Below, one piece after another: positions 1-6,761 of a stretch of DNA of 7,228 nucleotides. This DNA is from an uncultured Coriobacteriaceae bacterium (GTDB lineage: Bacteria; Actinomycetota; Coriobacteriia; Coriobacteriales; Atopobiaceae). The stretch covers positions 1 through 7,228 of the forward strand of contig UWSJ01000085.1 in assembly GCA_900549525.1 (NCBI GenBank), in the 5' to 3' direction. The notes beneath the pieces are model-generated. The model ran no database searches, was not told where the DNA came from, and saw nothing but the letters and a program-made list of their open reading frames with translations. A program made the translations under genes and the position numbers. Position 1 is the first letter of the stretch. The number at the start of each line of letters is the position of its first letter.

Positions 1-636
1 CAGCCCGAGAAGCTCGTGCAGAGCGCCGTCTCGTTCGTGCGCCACTTCGAGGAGCGCGGATTTGGCGACATCGTGCTCTCCGCAAAGGTCCACGACGTGC
101 CGGCCACCATCCTGACCAACCGCGAGCTCTCGCGGCTGCTCCCGCACGTGCCCCTCCACCTCGGCGTCACCGAGGCGGGCACGGTTCGCCAGGGGACGGT
201 CAAGAACGTAAGCGCCCTGGCGATCCTGCTCAGCGAGGGCATCGGCGACACCATGCGCCTCTCGCTCACGGCCCCGCCCACCGAGGAGGTGCCGGTTGCC
301 TGGGAGCTGCTGCAGTCGCTGAGGATGCGCCGACGCACGCCCGAGCTCGTGAGCTGCCCCACGTGCGGCCGCTGCCAGGTGAACCTCATCGACATCGCCA
401 ACGAGGTGGAGGAGCGCCTTCAGAAGGTCTCGGCCCCCATCTCCGTGGCCGTCATGGGCTGCGTCGTGAACGGCCCGGGCGAGGCCAGGGGCGCCGACAT
501 CGGGGTTGCCTGCGGCAAGGGCACGGGCCTGCTCATCTCGGGCGGCGAGACCCTGCGCAAGGTTCCCGAGGACAGGATCGTCGAGGAGCTCTTCGACGAG
601 ATCGACCGTCGCTTCGGGGACGGGGGAGAGGCGTAG
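1..636 (+). CDS. ispG: IspG (GcpE), 4-hydroxy-3-methylbut-2-en-1-yl diphosphate synthase, C-terminal part
   Basis: The frame is open from base 1 and ends at TAG 634-636, giving the last 211 residues. The N-terminal part, including most of the TIM barrel, lies outside the window. IspG converts methylerythritol cyclodiphosphate to HMBPP, the penultimate MEP-pathway step, using a [4Fe-4S] cluster. The visible C-terminal cluster domain carries the expected ligands: CPTC (Cys codons 355-357 and 364-366), then MGCVVNGPGEA with the third Cys at 460-462 and the family's conserved Glu at 481-483. The stretches VTEAG and LLSEGIGDT are also typical. An additional Cys (373-375) follows CPTCGR where other homologues usually have Thr, Gln or Ala. 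In many actinobacteria ispG lies downstream of dxr and rseP and upstream of proS. Only the proS neighbour is visible here, 81 bp downstream. The GTG at 16 is internal and not the real start. Confidence 0.96.
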   Translation, partial: QPEKLVQSAVSFVRHFEERGFGDIVLSAKVHDVPATILTNRELSRLLPHVPLHLGVTEAGTVRQGTVKNVSALAILLSEGIGDTMRLSLTAPPTEEVPVAWELLQSLRMRRRTPELVSCPTCGRCQVNLIDIANEVEERLQKVSAPISVAVMGCVVNGPGEARGADIGVACGKGTGLLISGGETLRKVPEDRIVEELFDEIDRRFGDGGEA

Positions 637-679
637 CCGCCCTTACGCCCGAACGCGGCCGCGCGCCACGTCTTCGCGC

Positions 680-685
680 TAGAAT
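680..685 (+). promoter_or_regulatory. Possible -10 element upstream of proS
   Basis: TAGAAT lies 32 bp before the proS ATG, inside the otherwise GC-rich 81-bp gap after ispG, and differs from TATAAT at one position. No convincing -35 hexamer is visible 16-18 bp upstream, so this is a weak call. proS may instead be transcribed only by read-through from ispG. Confidence 0.28.
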
Positions 686-717
686 ACCCACCGTTGTCTA
701 GACGTTGAGGAGTCACC

Positions 718-2433
718 ATGAAGCCCATGCTCATGAGCCGTCTGTACGCGCCCACGCTCAAGGAGGACCCGGCCGAGGCCGAGCTCGCCAGCCACCGCCT
801 CCTACTCCGCGCCGGCATGATCCGCAAGGAGGCCGCCGGTCTCTACACCTACCTGCCGCTGGCCTACCGGTCCATCAAGAAGATCGAGAACATCGTGCGC
901 GACGAGATGGACGAAGCGGGTGCCCAGGAGCTGCTCATGCCCATCATGGTCGACGCGGAGCTCTGGCGCGAGAGTGGCCGCATCGACGCCTACGGCCCCG
1001 AGCTCATGCGCTTCAAGGATCGCCACGAGCACGAGTTCGTCCTCGGTCCCACGCACGAGGAGACGGTCACCGGCCTCGTGAAGAACGAGCTCCGCAGCTA
1101 CAAGCAGCTGCCCGTGAACCTCTACCACATCCAGGACAAGTTCCGCGACGAGATCCGTCCCCGCTTCGGCCTCATGCGCTCGCGCGAGTTCATCATGAAG
1201 GACGGTTACTCCTTCGACGCCAACCGGGAGGGCCTGCAGAAGAGCTACGACGACATGAAGGCCGCCTATGCGCGCATCTGCGAGCGCTGTGGCCTCAAGG
1301 CCCTTCCCGTCGTGGCCGACTCCGGCCAGATCGGCGGCGACACCTCCGTCGAGTTCATGGCGCTCGCCGACGCGGGCGAGGCGAGCCTCGTCTACTGCGA
1401 CAGCTGCGGGTTTGCCGCCGACGACGAGGCCGCGACCGCCAAGGTGACCGTGCTTGACGGCCCCGGCGACGGCGTGCTTACCAAGATCGAGACCCCGCAC
1501 TGCGGCACCATAGAGGAACTCGCGAAGTTCCTCGACGTCCCCGAGAACGCCACCGTCAAGTCGCTCTGCCTCATCGACGGCGAGGGCAGGCCGGTCCTGG
1601 CGCTCGTCCCCGGCGACCACGAGCTCAACGACGTCAAGGCCGAGCACGTCTTTGGCGAGTACCACCTCATGACCGAGGAGGAGCTGGCCGAGAACCACCT
1701 GCACAAGGGCTTCATCGGGCCGGTGAACCTTCCCGAGGACATCCGCGTCGTCTGCGACGAGAGCCTGAAGGACGCTACGAGCTGGGGCTGCGGCGCCAAC
1801 GAGGTCGGCTACCACTACGTCGGCATCGTCCCCGGTCGTGACTTCGAGCCCGACGCCTGGGCAGACCTCATCACGGCCCGACCCGGCGACATCTGCCCCC
1901 ACTGCGGTGCCCCGCTTGCCGGCGCACGCGGCATCGAGGTCTCTCAGGTGTTCCAGCTGGGCACCAAGTACTCCAAGGCCATGGGCGCCACCTTCATGGA
2001 CGAGGACGGCACCGAGAAGCCCCTCGTCATGGGCTGCTACGGCGTGGGCGTCTCCCGTACGCTCGCGGCAGTGGTTGAGCAGCACAACGACGAGAACGGC
2101 ATCATCTGGCCCGTCTCCGTCGCCCCGTACGAGGTGGCCGTGGTGCCGCTTGACGTCGCCGACGACCTCGTGTGGCCGGCGGCCCGCCAGGTTGCCGACG
2201 AGCTGGCGCAGGTCGGCATCGAGGTCACGCTCGACGACCGCAAGGAGCGCCCCGGCGTGAAGTTCGCCGACAACGACCTCATGGGCTTCCCGTACCAGGT
2301 GGTCTTCGGCAAGAGAGCCGTGAAGAACGGCAACTGCGAGCTCAAGGACCGTGCCACCGGCGAGCGCGAGGAGGTCGCCATCGCCGAGGTGGTCGCGAAG
2401 GTGGCCGAGCTCGTTCGCTCTCAGCGCGCCTAG
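718..2433 (+). CDS. proS: Prolyl-tRNA synthetase, bacterial type with editing insertion
   Basis: This 571-residue class II aminoacyl-tRNA synthetase charges tRNA-Pro in the cytosol, and the length is usual for the bacterial ProS type. The start ATG at 718 is preceded by GAGGAG (707-712) with 5-nt spacing. Class II features appear in order: the catalytic stretch LGPTHEETVT (about 109-118), motif 2 FRDEIRPRFGLMRSREF (142-158), and motif 3 GCYGVGVSRTLA (439-450). Between motifs 2 and 3, at about residues 230-385, is the INS domain that hydrolyses mischarged Ala-tRNA-Pro. Lys281 (in ATVKSLCLI) matches the conserved INS lysine known from the E. coli enzyme. Cys pairs at 227/230 and 393/396 (CPHCG) flank the insertion and could be structural or metal-binding. 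The anticodon-binding domain occupies about 475-571. ispG lies 81 bp upstream on the same strand and the aminotransferase follows 65 bp downstream. Nothing appears truncated. Confidence 0.97.
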   Translation: MKPMLMSRLYAPTLKEDPAEAELASHRLLLRAGMIRKEAAGLYTYLPLAYRSIKKIENIVRDEMDEAGAQELLMPIMVDAELWRESGRIDAYGPELMRFKDRHEHEFVLGPTHEETVTGLVKNELRSYKQLPVNLYHIQDKFRDEIRPRFGLMRSREFIMKDGYSFDANREGLQKSYDDMKAAYARICERCGLKALPVVADSGQIGGDTSVEFMALADAGEASLVYCDSCGFAADDEAATAKVTVLDGPGDGVLTKIETPHCGTIEELAKFLDVPENATVKSLCLIDGEGRPVLALVPGDHELNDVKAEHVFGEYHLMTEEELAENHLHKGFIGPVNLPEDIRVVCDESLKDATSWGCGANEVGYHYVGIVPGRDFEPDAWADLITARPGDICPHCGAPLAGARGIEVSQVFQLGTKYSKAMGATFMDEDGTEKPLVMGCYGVGVSRTLAAVVEQHNDENGIIWPVSVAPYEVAVVPLDVADDLVWPAARQVADELAQVGIEVTLDDRKERPGVKFADNDLMGFPYQVVFGKRAVKNGNCELKDRATGEREEVAIAEVVAKVAELVRSQRA

Positions 2434-2454
2434 GGAGAGTAAGGGATGAAGGGT

Positions 2455-2480
2455 CGCCGCGGACGATAGCGTCCGCGGCG
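2455..2480 (+). terminator. Perfect 10-bp GC-rich hairpin between proS and the aminotransferase gene
   Basis: CGCCGCGGAC (2455-2464) and GTCCGCGGCG (2471-2480) are exact reverse complements around the 6-base loop GATAGC. The stem lies 21 bp after the proS stop and 18 bp before the aminotransferase ATG. No T-run follows (TATTCGTAAG), so a classical Rho-independent terminator is not supported. It could be a U-poor terminator, an attenuator, or an mRNA 3'-end stabiliser. It ends 7 bp before the Shine-Dalgarno AAGGAGG (2488-2494), so it does not mask that site. Confidence 0.5.
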
Positions 2481-2498
2481 TATTCGTAAGGAGGGTAC

Positions 2499-3641
2499 AT
2501 GTCGCTCTCAACCAACGCCGACCTGCGCGCGCTCGCCACGAGCGGCATTCGGCGCTTCACGGCCCTGGCCAACGAGGTTCCGGGGTGCGTGAAGCTCACC
2601 CTCGGCGAGCCCGAGTTCGACACGCCCGAGCCGATACGGGAGGCCGTGACCGATTCGCTTGCTCGCGGCCTCACGCACTACCCGCCCAACAACGGACGCC
2701 CGGAGCTGCTGGACGCCCTGTCGGCGTACATGGCTTCCGCTGGACTCGCGTACCTCCCCGACGAGCTGATCGTGACCGTGGGGGCCACCGAGGCGCTCGC
2801 AGCAGCCTTCCTGGCGCTTCTCGGCCCCGGTGACGAGGTCATCGTCCCCGTCCCCGCCTTCGGCCTCTACGAGTCGCTCGTCCGCATGGCGCACGGGCGC
2901 GTCGTGCCGCTCGACACCACGCACACGGGTTTTCAGATCGAAGCCGACGCGCTCGAGGCGGTTGTGGGTGACAGGACCAAGGCCATCGTCATCACCTCGC
3001 CCAACAACCCGACCGGCTGCGTGTATGACGCAGGCACGCTCGACGCCGTCGCTCGTATGGCACAGGAGCGCGGTGTCTACGTCGTGTGTGACGACGTCTA
3101 CAACCGGCTTTGTTACGAGGGCGGATACGAGCGCTTCGCCGTTCGCCACCCCGAGCTGCGCGACCGTACCGTCGTGGTGGACTCCTTCTCCAAGCCCTGG
3201 GCCATGACGGGCTGGCGGCTTGGCTGGCTTGCGGCTGCTTCCCCCCTCATGGCAGAGATACAGAAGGCCCACCAGTACCTCGTCTCGAGCGTCCCGGCGT
3301 TTCTCCAGGACGCCGCCGTCGTGGCGCTTGGCTGCGACGTCACGCCCATGCGCGAGACGTACCTGCGGCGTCGTGACCTCGTCTGCGAGCGCCTCGAGGC
3401 CATGGGGGCTCCGCTCGTGCGGGCGGCAGGGGCCTTCTATGCGTTTCCCTCCATCGAGGGCCTGGGCCTTGGCTCCGAGGAGTTCTGTGAGCGGGCGATT
3501 CGCGAGGCGGGCGTGGCCCTCGTGCCCGGCGCCTGCTTCGGCGCCGAGGGCTTCGTTCGTCTCTCGTACTGCGTCTCCGACGAGCAGCTCGTCCTCGGCC
3601 TCCACCGGTTGGCAGGCTTCGTCGAGAGGCTGAGGGGCTAG
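2499..3641 (+). CDS. PLP-dependent class I/II aminotransferase, PatA-like
   Basis: This 380-residue protein is a fold-type I aminotransferase of usual length. Visible features are the N-terminal substrate region SGIRRF and LTLGEPEFDTP (residues 15-45), the HYPPNNG segment (60-66), PNNPTG (168-173, cofactor/substrate Asn), VVCDDVYN (Asp198 and Tyr201 contact PLP), SFSKPWAMTGWR with Schiff-base Lys232, and FVRLSY with the carboxylate-binding Arg364. Overall wording (SGIR.F, KAHQY.VS, GAFYAFPSI, AGVALVPG.CF) resembles PatA-type enzymes. In Bacillus, PatA acts as N-acetyl-L,L-diaminopimelate aminotransferase in lysine and peptidoglycan-precursor synthesis. Broad aspartate or aromatic aminotransferase activity is an equally fair reading, so no symbol is given. 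ATG 2499 follows a strong AAGGAGG (2488-2494). The gene follows proS on the same strand behind a hairpin and converges on the exporter gene with 20 bp between stops. Confidence 0.92.
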   Translation: MSLSTNADLRALATSGIRRFTALANEVPGCVKLTLGEPEFDTPEPIREAVTDSLARGLTHYPPNNGRPELLDALSAYMASAGLAYLPDELIVTVGATEALAAAFLALLGPGDEVIVPVPAFGLYESLVRMAHGRVVPLDTTHTGFQIEADALEAVVGDRTKAIVITSPNNPTGCVYDAGTLDAVARMAQERGVYVVCDDVYNRLCYEGGYERFAVRHPELRDRTVVVDSFSKPWAMTGWRLGWLAAASPLMAEIQKAHQYLVSSVPAFLQDAAVVALGCDVTPMRETYLRRRDLVCERLEAMGAPLVRAAGAFYAFPSIEGLGLGSEEFCERAIREAGVALVPGACFGAEGFVRLSYCVSDEQLVLGLHRLAGFVERLRG

Positions 3642-3661
3642 GAACGCTTGTCGGCGCCCGC

Positions 3662-5473
3662 CTACTCGCCGCCGAGGAACGACCCCGTCTGGCGGCTCCA
3701 GAGCCCGGCGTATTCGCCGCCCGCCGCCACGAGCTCTTCGTGCGTGCCGTCCTCGGCGATGCGGCCGTGCGAGAGCACCACGATGCGGTCGAGACTCGCC
3801 ACGGTCGAGAGGCGATGGGCCACCACGATGGCGGTGCGCCCTCGCATGAGGTTCTCGAGCGCCTCCTGGATGAGCCGCTCGCTCTCTGAGTCCAGCGCGC
3901 TCGTGGCCTCGTCGAGCACGAGGATGGGGGCGTCCATGAGGATGGCGCGCGCGATGGCGACGCGCTGGCGCTGACCGCCGGAGAGCTTCACGCCACGCTC
4001 GCCCACCTCGGTGTCAAGCCCCTGGGGGAGCCGTTCGATGAACTCCCAGGCATTGGCCTCGCGAGCGGCGCGCTCGATCTGCTCGGCCGTGGCGTCGGGC
4101 CGTCCGTAGGCGATATTCTCCCTGACGGAGCGGTGGAAGAGCATGGGCTCCTGCGCCACGTAGGCAATTTGCCGACGCAGGCTGGTCTGGGTCACGTGCG
4201 CGATGTCCTGCCCGTCGATGAGGATGCGGCCGCTCGTGAGGTCCTCGAGACGGAGCAGCAGCGTCGTGAGCGTGGTCTTGCCGGAGCCGGAGCGGCCCAC
4301 GAGGCCCACGCGCTGGCCGCCGGGGATGCCGAGCGTAAAGCCGTCGAAGACGCGGTCATTCTCCTCGGCGTCGGCATAACGGAAGCTCGCGTTCTCGAAG
4401 CGAATGGCCCCCTTGCCCACATGTAGCTCGGGCGCGCTGGGGTCGTCGGCCACGAGCGGGGGCTCGTCAAGGGCCACGGTGAGGTCGTGGGCGTCTCCCA
4501 GGGCGCGGTTGATCTGCTGGAACATGGCGGAGAGCATGTTGAAGCGCATCGTGAGCGTGTTGGTGTAGTTGAACATCATCACGAGGGTGCCGCCCGAGAT
4601 GCCAAACCAGGCGTTGCCACCCGCGATGAACGCCGCCGCGAGACCCATCATGACGACGATGATCGAGCTGGTGGCGGCCCCCGTCCTGACCGTCCTGCTC
4701 ATGCGCGCCGAGTCCGCCCGGCGCACGTCTTCGCTCGCGCGGCGAAAGACCTCCTGCTCGTACTGCTCGCGTCCGGCGGTCTTGACGGCCATGATATTGG
4801 TGACGCTGTCTGAGAGCTCGCCCGAGAGGCGGTTCTGCGCGGCGGACGCGTCGGCGTTTATCGGCAGTATCTTGCGGTAGAGCTTGAGCACCACGACCAC
4901 GTACGCGGCGAGGACGACCGAAAGCAGCGCCACGTAGGCCGGAACGAGCGGCGCGAGCATCCCCACGGTGAGCGCGGCGGTGGCCACGCCGGGCAGGAGC
5001 GAGTAGGTGAAGGTGTCCATGAGCGTGGAGTAGGCGCCCACAAACTTCTGCGTGGCGCTCACGAGCGAACCGCCGTGGCAGTTGGCGTGGAAAGTCATGC
5101 TCTGGTTCGAGAGCGTGTCGAACGAGGTGCGGGCCAGGTCGTAGGCGGCGCGGATCTCGAGCTTGGCGCAGGCGTAGTCCTGGAGCTTGCTGCACACCTG
5201 GCCGGCCACGTTGGCGAGCACGAAGAGGGCCACGTAGGGGCCAAAGACGCTCCACACCTCGTTGGCGGCAACGCCTCCCGCAGCCACGCGGTCCACCACG
5301 AGGCCCACGATGAGGGGGTTCGCGAAGGTCAGGAAGAAGACGTAGCCGAGCGTGACCACGACGTTCAGGGCAAACATCGTCCCCTGGCTCGACGTGACGG
5401 CCCAATAGCGCTCGAGCGTGCGCCTCGTGACCGTCTTGCCCGTCCTCGTCTTGTGCTGCTGCCTGCGTGCCAT
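3662..5473 (-). CDS. ABC exporter half-transporter (membrane domain fused to ATPase)
   Basis: The chosen frame gives 603 residues, the usual size for a type IV (MdlB/MsbA-like) half-transporter that works as a dimer in the cytoplasmic membrane. The transmembrane domain (about 30-320) has hydrophobic segments near 31-60, 78-95, 149-171, 176-197, 271-290 and 300-320. The ATPase domain (about 365-603) is complete: Walker A GRSGSGKT (393-400), Q-loop Gln441, signature LSGGQ (497-501), Walker B ILVLDE (517-522), D-loop SALD (525-528) and H-loop His553. The frame stays open upstream to 5998, but I start at MARRQQ because AAGGG sits 6 nt ahead of that ATG and the upstream extension overlaps gpmA. 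Substrate is unknown. Drug, lipid or peptide export are all possible, and no accessory gene points to one. No partner half-transporter is adjacent, which favours a homodimer or a distant partner. Confidence 0.93.
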   Translation of the reverse strand: MARRQQHKTRTGKTVTRRTLERYWAVTSSQGTMFALNVVVTLGYVFFLTFANPLIVGLVVDRVAAGGVAANEVWSVFGPYVALFVLANVAGQVCSKLQDYACAKLEIRAAYDLARTSFDTLSNQSMTFHANCHGGSLVSATQKFVGAYSTLMDTFTYSLLPGVATAALTVGMLAPLVPAYVALLSVVLAAYVVVVLKLYRKILPINADASAAQNRLSGELSDSVTNIMAVKTAGREQYEQEVFRRASEDVRRADSARMSRTVRTGAATSSIIVVMMGLAAAFIAGGNAWFGISGGTLVMMFNYTNTLTMRFNMLSAMFQQINRALGDAHDLTVALDEPPLVADDPSAPELHVGKGAIRFENASFRYADAEENDRVFDGFTLGIPGGQRVGLVGRSGSGKTTLTTLLLRLEDLTSGRILIDGQDIAHVTQTSLRRQIAYVAQEPMLFHRSVRENIAYGRPDATAEQIERAAREANAWEFIERLPQGLDTEVGERGVKLSGGQRQRVAIARAILMDAPILVLDEATSALDSESERLIQEALENLMRGRTAIVVAHRLSTVASLDRIVVLSHGRIAEDGTHEELVAAGGEYAGLWSRQTGSFLGGE

Positions 5474-5479
5474 GACCTG

Positions 5480-5484
5480 CCCTT
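5480..5484 (-). promoter_or_regulatory. Ribosome binding site that sets the exporter start
   Basis: On the minus strand AAGGG precedes the ATG at 5473 by 6 nt (AAGGGCAGGTC-ATG). It is the reason for choosing this start over in-frame upstream starts, which would run into gpmA. Confidence 0.6.
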
Positions 5485-5538
5485 CGTCGCTTCCGGCTGC
5501 AGAGGATACCCGTAAGCGGGCGGCCCGTTTCATGCACG

Positions 5539-5586
5539 ATGCGCATGGCCGCCTGTCGACGTGCGCATGGGGTCCCGTGCGCACGG
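5539..5586. promoter_or_regulatory. Cluster of TGCGCA palindromic motifs in the divergent region
   Basis: TGCGCA occurs three times in 44 bp (5540-5545, 5562-5567, 5578-5583). The first sits in the 8-bp palindrome ATGCGCAT (5539-5546) and the third in the perfect 12-bp palindrome CCGTGCGCACGG (5575-5586). CGTGCGCA is a direct repeat at 5560-5567 and 5576-5583. The cluster lies 66-113 bp upstream of the exporter start and could bind a regulator. No known consensus is recognised. Confidence 0.3.
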
Positions 5587-5625
5587 CATGGCAATCGACC
5601 TCGGTGGCAGCGTGTCCTTGGCGGG

Positions 5626-5680
5626 TGCGGCGAGCCGTCCGCGGGCGACAGCCTGACTCGATGGCTGCGGCGAGCCGCCC
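5626..5680. repeat. Duplicated imperfect palindrome upstream of gpmA
   Basis: TGCGGCGAGCCG occurs exactly at 5626-5637 and 5666-5677. With the following three bases (TCC versus CCC) the match is 14 of 15. Each copy contains the inverted repeat CGGC-GA-GCCG, and the second extends to GCGGC-GA-GCCGC. The copies are 40 bp apart, close to four helical turns. The second overlaps where a -35 element would fall relative to TATAAG at 5695. This is an operator-like arrangement, but no binding protein is known from the sequence. Confidence 0.4.
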
Positions 5681-5691
5681 ATGGCCTCCGG

Positions 5692-5700
5692 TGGTATAAG
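5692..5700 (+). promoter_or_regulatory. Candidate extended -10 promoter element of gpmA
   Basis: TGGTATAAG fits the extended -10 pattern TGn-TATAAT with one mismatch in the hexamer, and lies 25 bp ahead of the gpmA ATG. It would give a very short 5' leader, so the ribosome site GAGGAAGGGG (5711-5720) would sit almost at the transcript start. No good -35 is visible, as is common for extended -10 promoters. Confidence 0.4.
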
Positions 5701-5725
5701 AAGGTGACAAGAGGAAGGGGACGGC

Positions 5726-6514
5726 ATGGCTCGGCTCGTCATCATGCGCCACGGGGAGAGCACCTGGACGGACAAGGCGGTCAACCGGTTTGCCGGCTGG
5801 GTCGATGCGCCGCTCACGGAGAGGGGCCGCGCGCAGGCGCGTCACGCGGGCGAGCTTATCGCGGGAGCCGGTCTTCGTCCGGTCGTCTGCATGACGAGCG
5901 TCCTCGGGCGCACGCGCGAGACGGCCGACATCGTGCTTGACGTCATCGGTCGTCCGTGGCTGAGCTGCCTCAGGACCTGGCGGCTCAACGAGCGGCACTA
6001 CGGTGCCTTTCAGGGGCAGACGCGCCCGGCCATGCGTGAGCGCTACGGCGACGAGCTCTTCCAGACATACCGCAGGAGCTACGCCGTGCGCCCGCCCGCG
6101 ATAGACGAGGGGTCAGAGTTCTGCCAGGCGAGCGACCCCCGCTACGCGCCCGACATGGGTGACGGGCTTCCCGGCCCCGACCCCGCTTCCATTCGCTCGG
6201 AGTCTCTCGAGGACGTGGGCGTGCGCCTCGCCCCCTGGTGGGAGAAGCATGTGGAACCCAGGCTCGCGGCGGGGGAGTGCGTCCTTGTGGTGACGCACGG
6301 CTCGGTGGTGAGGTCTGTCGTGAAGACGCTTGAGGGGCTTGGCGACGAGGAGATCAGCCGCGTGAACGTTCCCACGGGCGTGCCGCTCGTGTTTGAGTTC
6401 ACGACCGGCGCGGATGGCCGTGCGCACGTGATGGGACGCGGGCGTTATCTTGACGAGCAGGCTGCGAAGGCCGGCATCGAGGCCGTACGGGACCTCGGCA
6501 CGCACGGTGCGTAG
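5726..6514 (+). CDS. gpmA: 2,3-bisphosphoglycerate-dependent phosphoglycerate mutase
   Basis: This 262-residue cytosolic enzyme interconverts 3- and 2-phosphoglycerate in glycolysis and gluconeogenesis. It opens with the phosphohistidine motif RHG (Arg8, His9, Gly10), followed by NRFAGWVDAPLTERG (20-34), TSVLGRTRETA (57-67, Arg62), LNERHYGAFQG (87-97, acid/base Glu89), RRSY (116-119), DPRY (137-140), the second catalytic His191 in VVTHGSVVRS, and VPTGVPLVFEF (225-235). Length is slightly above the roughly 250 residues of E. coli GpmA. Two points differ from the usual family wording: the W-N-x-E-N loop after RHGES is WTDKAVN, two residues longer and lacking the first Asn, and Arg100 stands where E. 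coli has Lys. The purine-rich AGGAAGGGG just upstream supports the start. The gene is divergent from the exporter and its 5' region holds paired palindromes. Confidence 0.93.
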   Translation: MARLVIMRHGESTWTDKAVNRFAGWVDAPLTERGRAQARHAGELIAGAGLRPVVCMTSVLGRTRETADIVLDVIGRPWLSCLRTWRLNERHYGAFQGQTRPAMRERYGDELFQTYRRSYAVRPPAIDEGSEFCQASDPRYAPDMGDGLPGPDPASIRSESLEDVGVRLAPWWEKHVEPRLAAGECVLVVTHGSVVRSVVKTLEGLGDEEISRVNVPTGVPLVFEFTTGADGRAHVMGRGRYLDEQAAKAGIEAVRDLGTHGA

Positions 6515-6761
6515 GTACGTGACGTAAGGCTAGAGCTGCGCGCGGTTGCACGGCTGCGGCGACGGCGGACTCGGCATGTGCCGCCTGCGGGTTAGGACTC
6601 GGGCTTGCAGTCGTGGGCGTCGCTGATTTCGCCTCCCACGCTAGGGGACGCGTCTAGCGTAAACCCCGTGGTAGGCACAGGGCTCGAAGACGACGAGCGA
6701 ATCCGACGCTGCCCAATATCAAAAGAAGACCCACCTAGCTTCTTGTGAAGAGAGGAGCACC
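6515..6761. other. Non-coding stretch after gpmA with several inverted repeats
   Basis: I see no gene I can defend here. The stretch contains a GC-rich hairpin region (6564-6585), a 7-bp inverted repeat ACGCTAG/CTAGCGT (6638-6660), the small palindrome TACGT-G-ACGTA (6516-6526) just after the gpmA stop, and AAGAAG/CTTCTT (6723-6744). On the minus strand a frame ending in TAA at 6592-6594 has mostly G/C-ending codons for about 20 codons and lower bias further upstream. It could be the tail of a decayed gene but shows no recognisable domain. Base composition is less biased than in the neighbouring genes. Confidence 0.4.
6564..6585 (+). terminator. Possible weak terminator hairpin of gpmA
   Basis: GGCGG (6564-6568) can pair with CCGCC (6581-6585), and an alternative, mutually exclusive stem CGGCA/TGCCG (6572-6583) lies inside. 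It is 49 bp past the gpmA stop. The sequence after it (TGCGGGTTAGG) has no T-run, so termination here is only a guess from position and GC-rich symmetry. Confidence 0.22.

Noticed and set aside
802..2511. A 569-aa open frame on the minus strand antisense to proS
   Set aside because: In GC-rich genes the opposite strand often stays open. The translation is a low-complexity Val/Leu/Asp/His mix without motifs, and proS explains the DNA fully.
2508..3605. A 365-aa minus-strand open frame opposite the aminotransferase gene
   Set aside because: Same high-GC shadow effect. There is no recognisable motif, and the plus-strand frame carries complete PLP-enzyme motifs.
4467..5594. A 375-aa minus-strand frame overlapping the exporter
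   Set aside because: It is rich in Arg, His and Pro, typical of a wrong-frame reading, and overlaps the exporter's membrane domain on the same strand.
5474..5998. N-terminal extension of the exporter frame by 175 residues
   Set aside because: It would overlap gpmA and adds an Arg/Ala/Pro-rich stretch with no domain. The ATG at 5473 has a ribosome site and gives the family's normal length.
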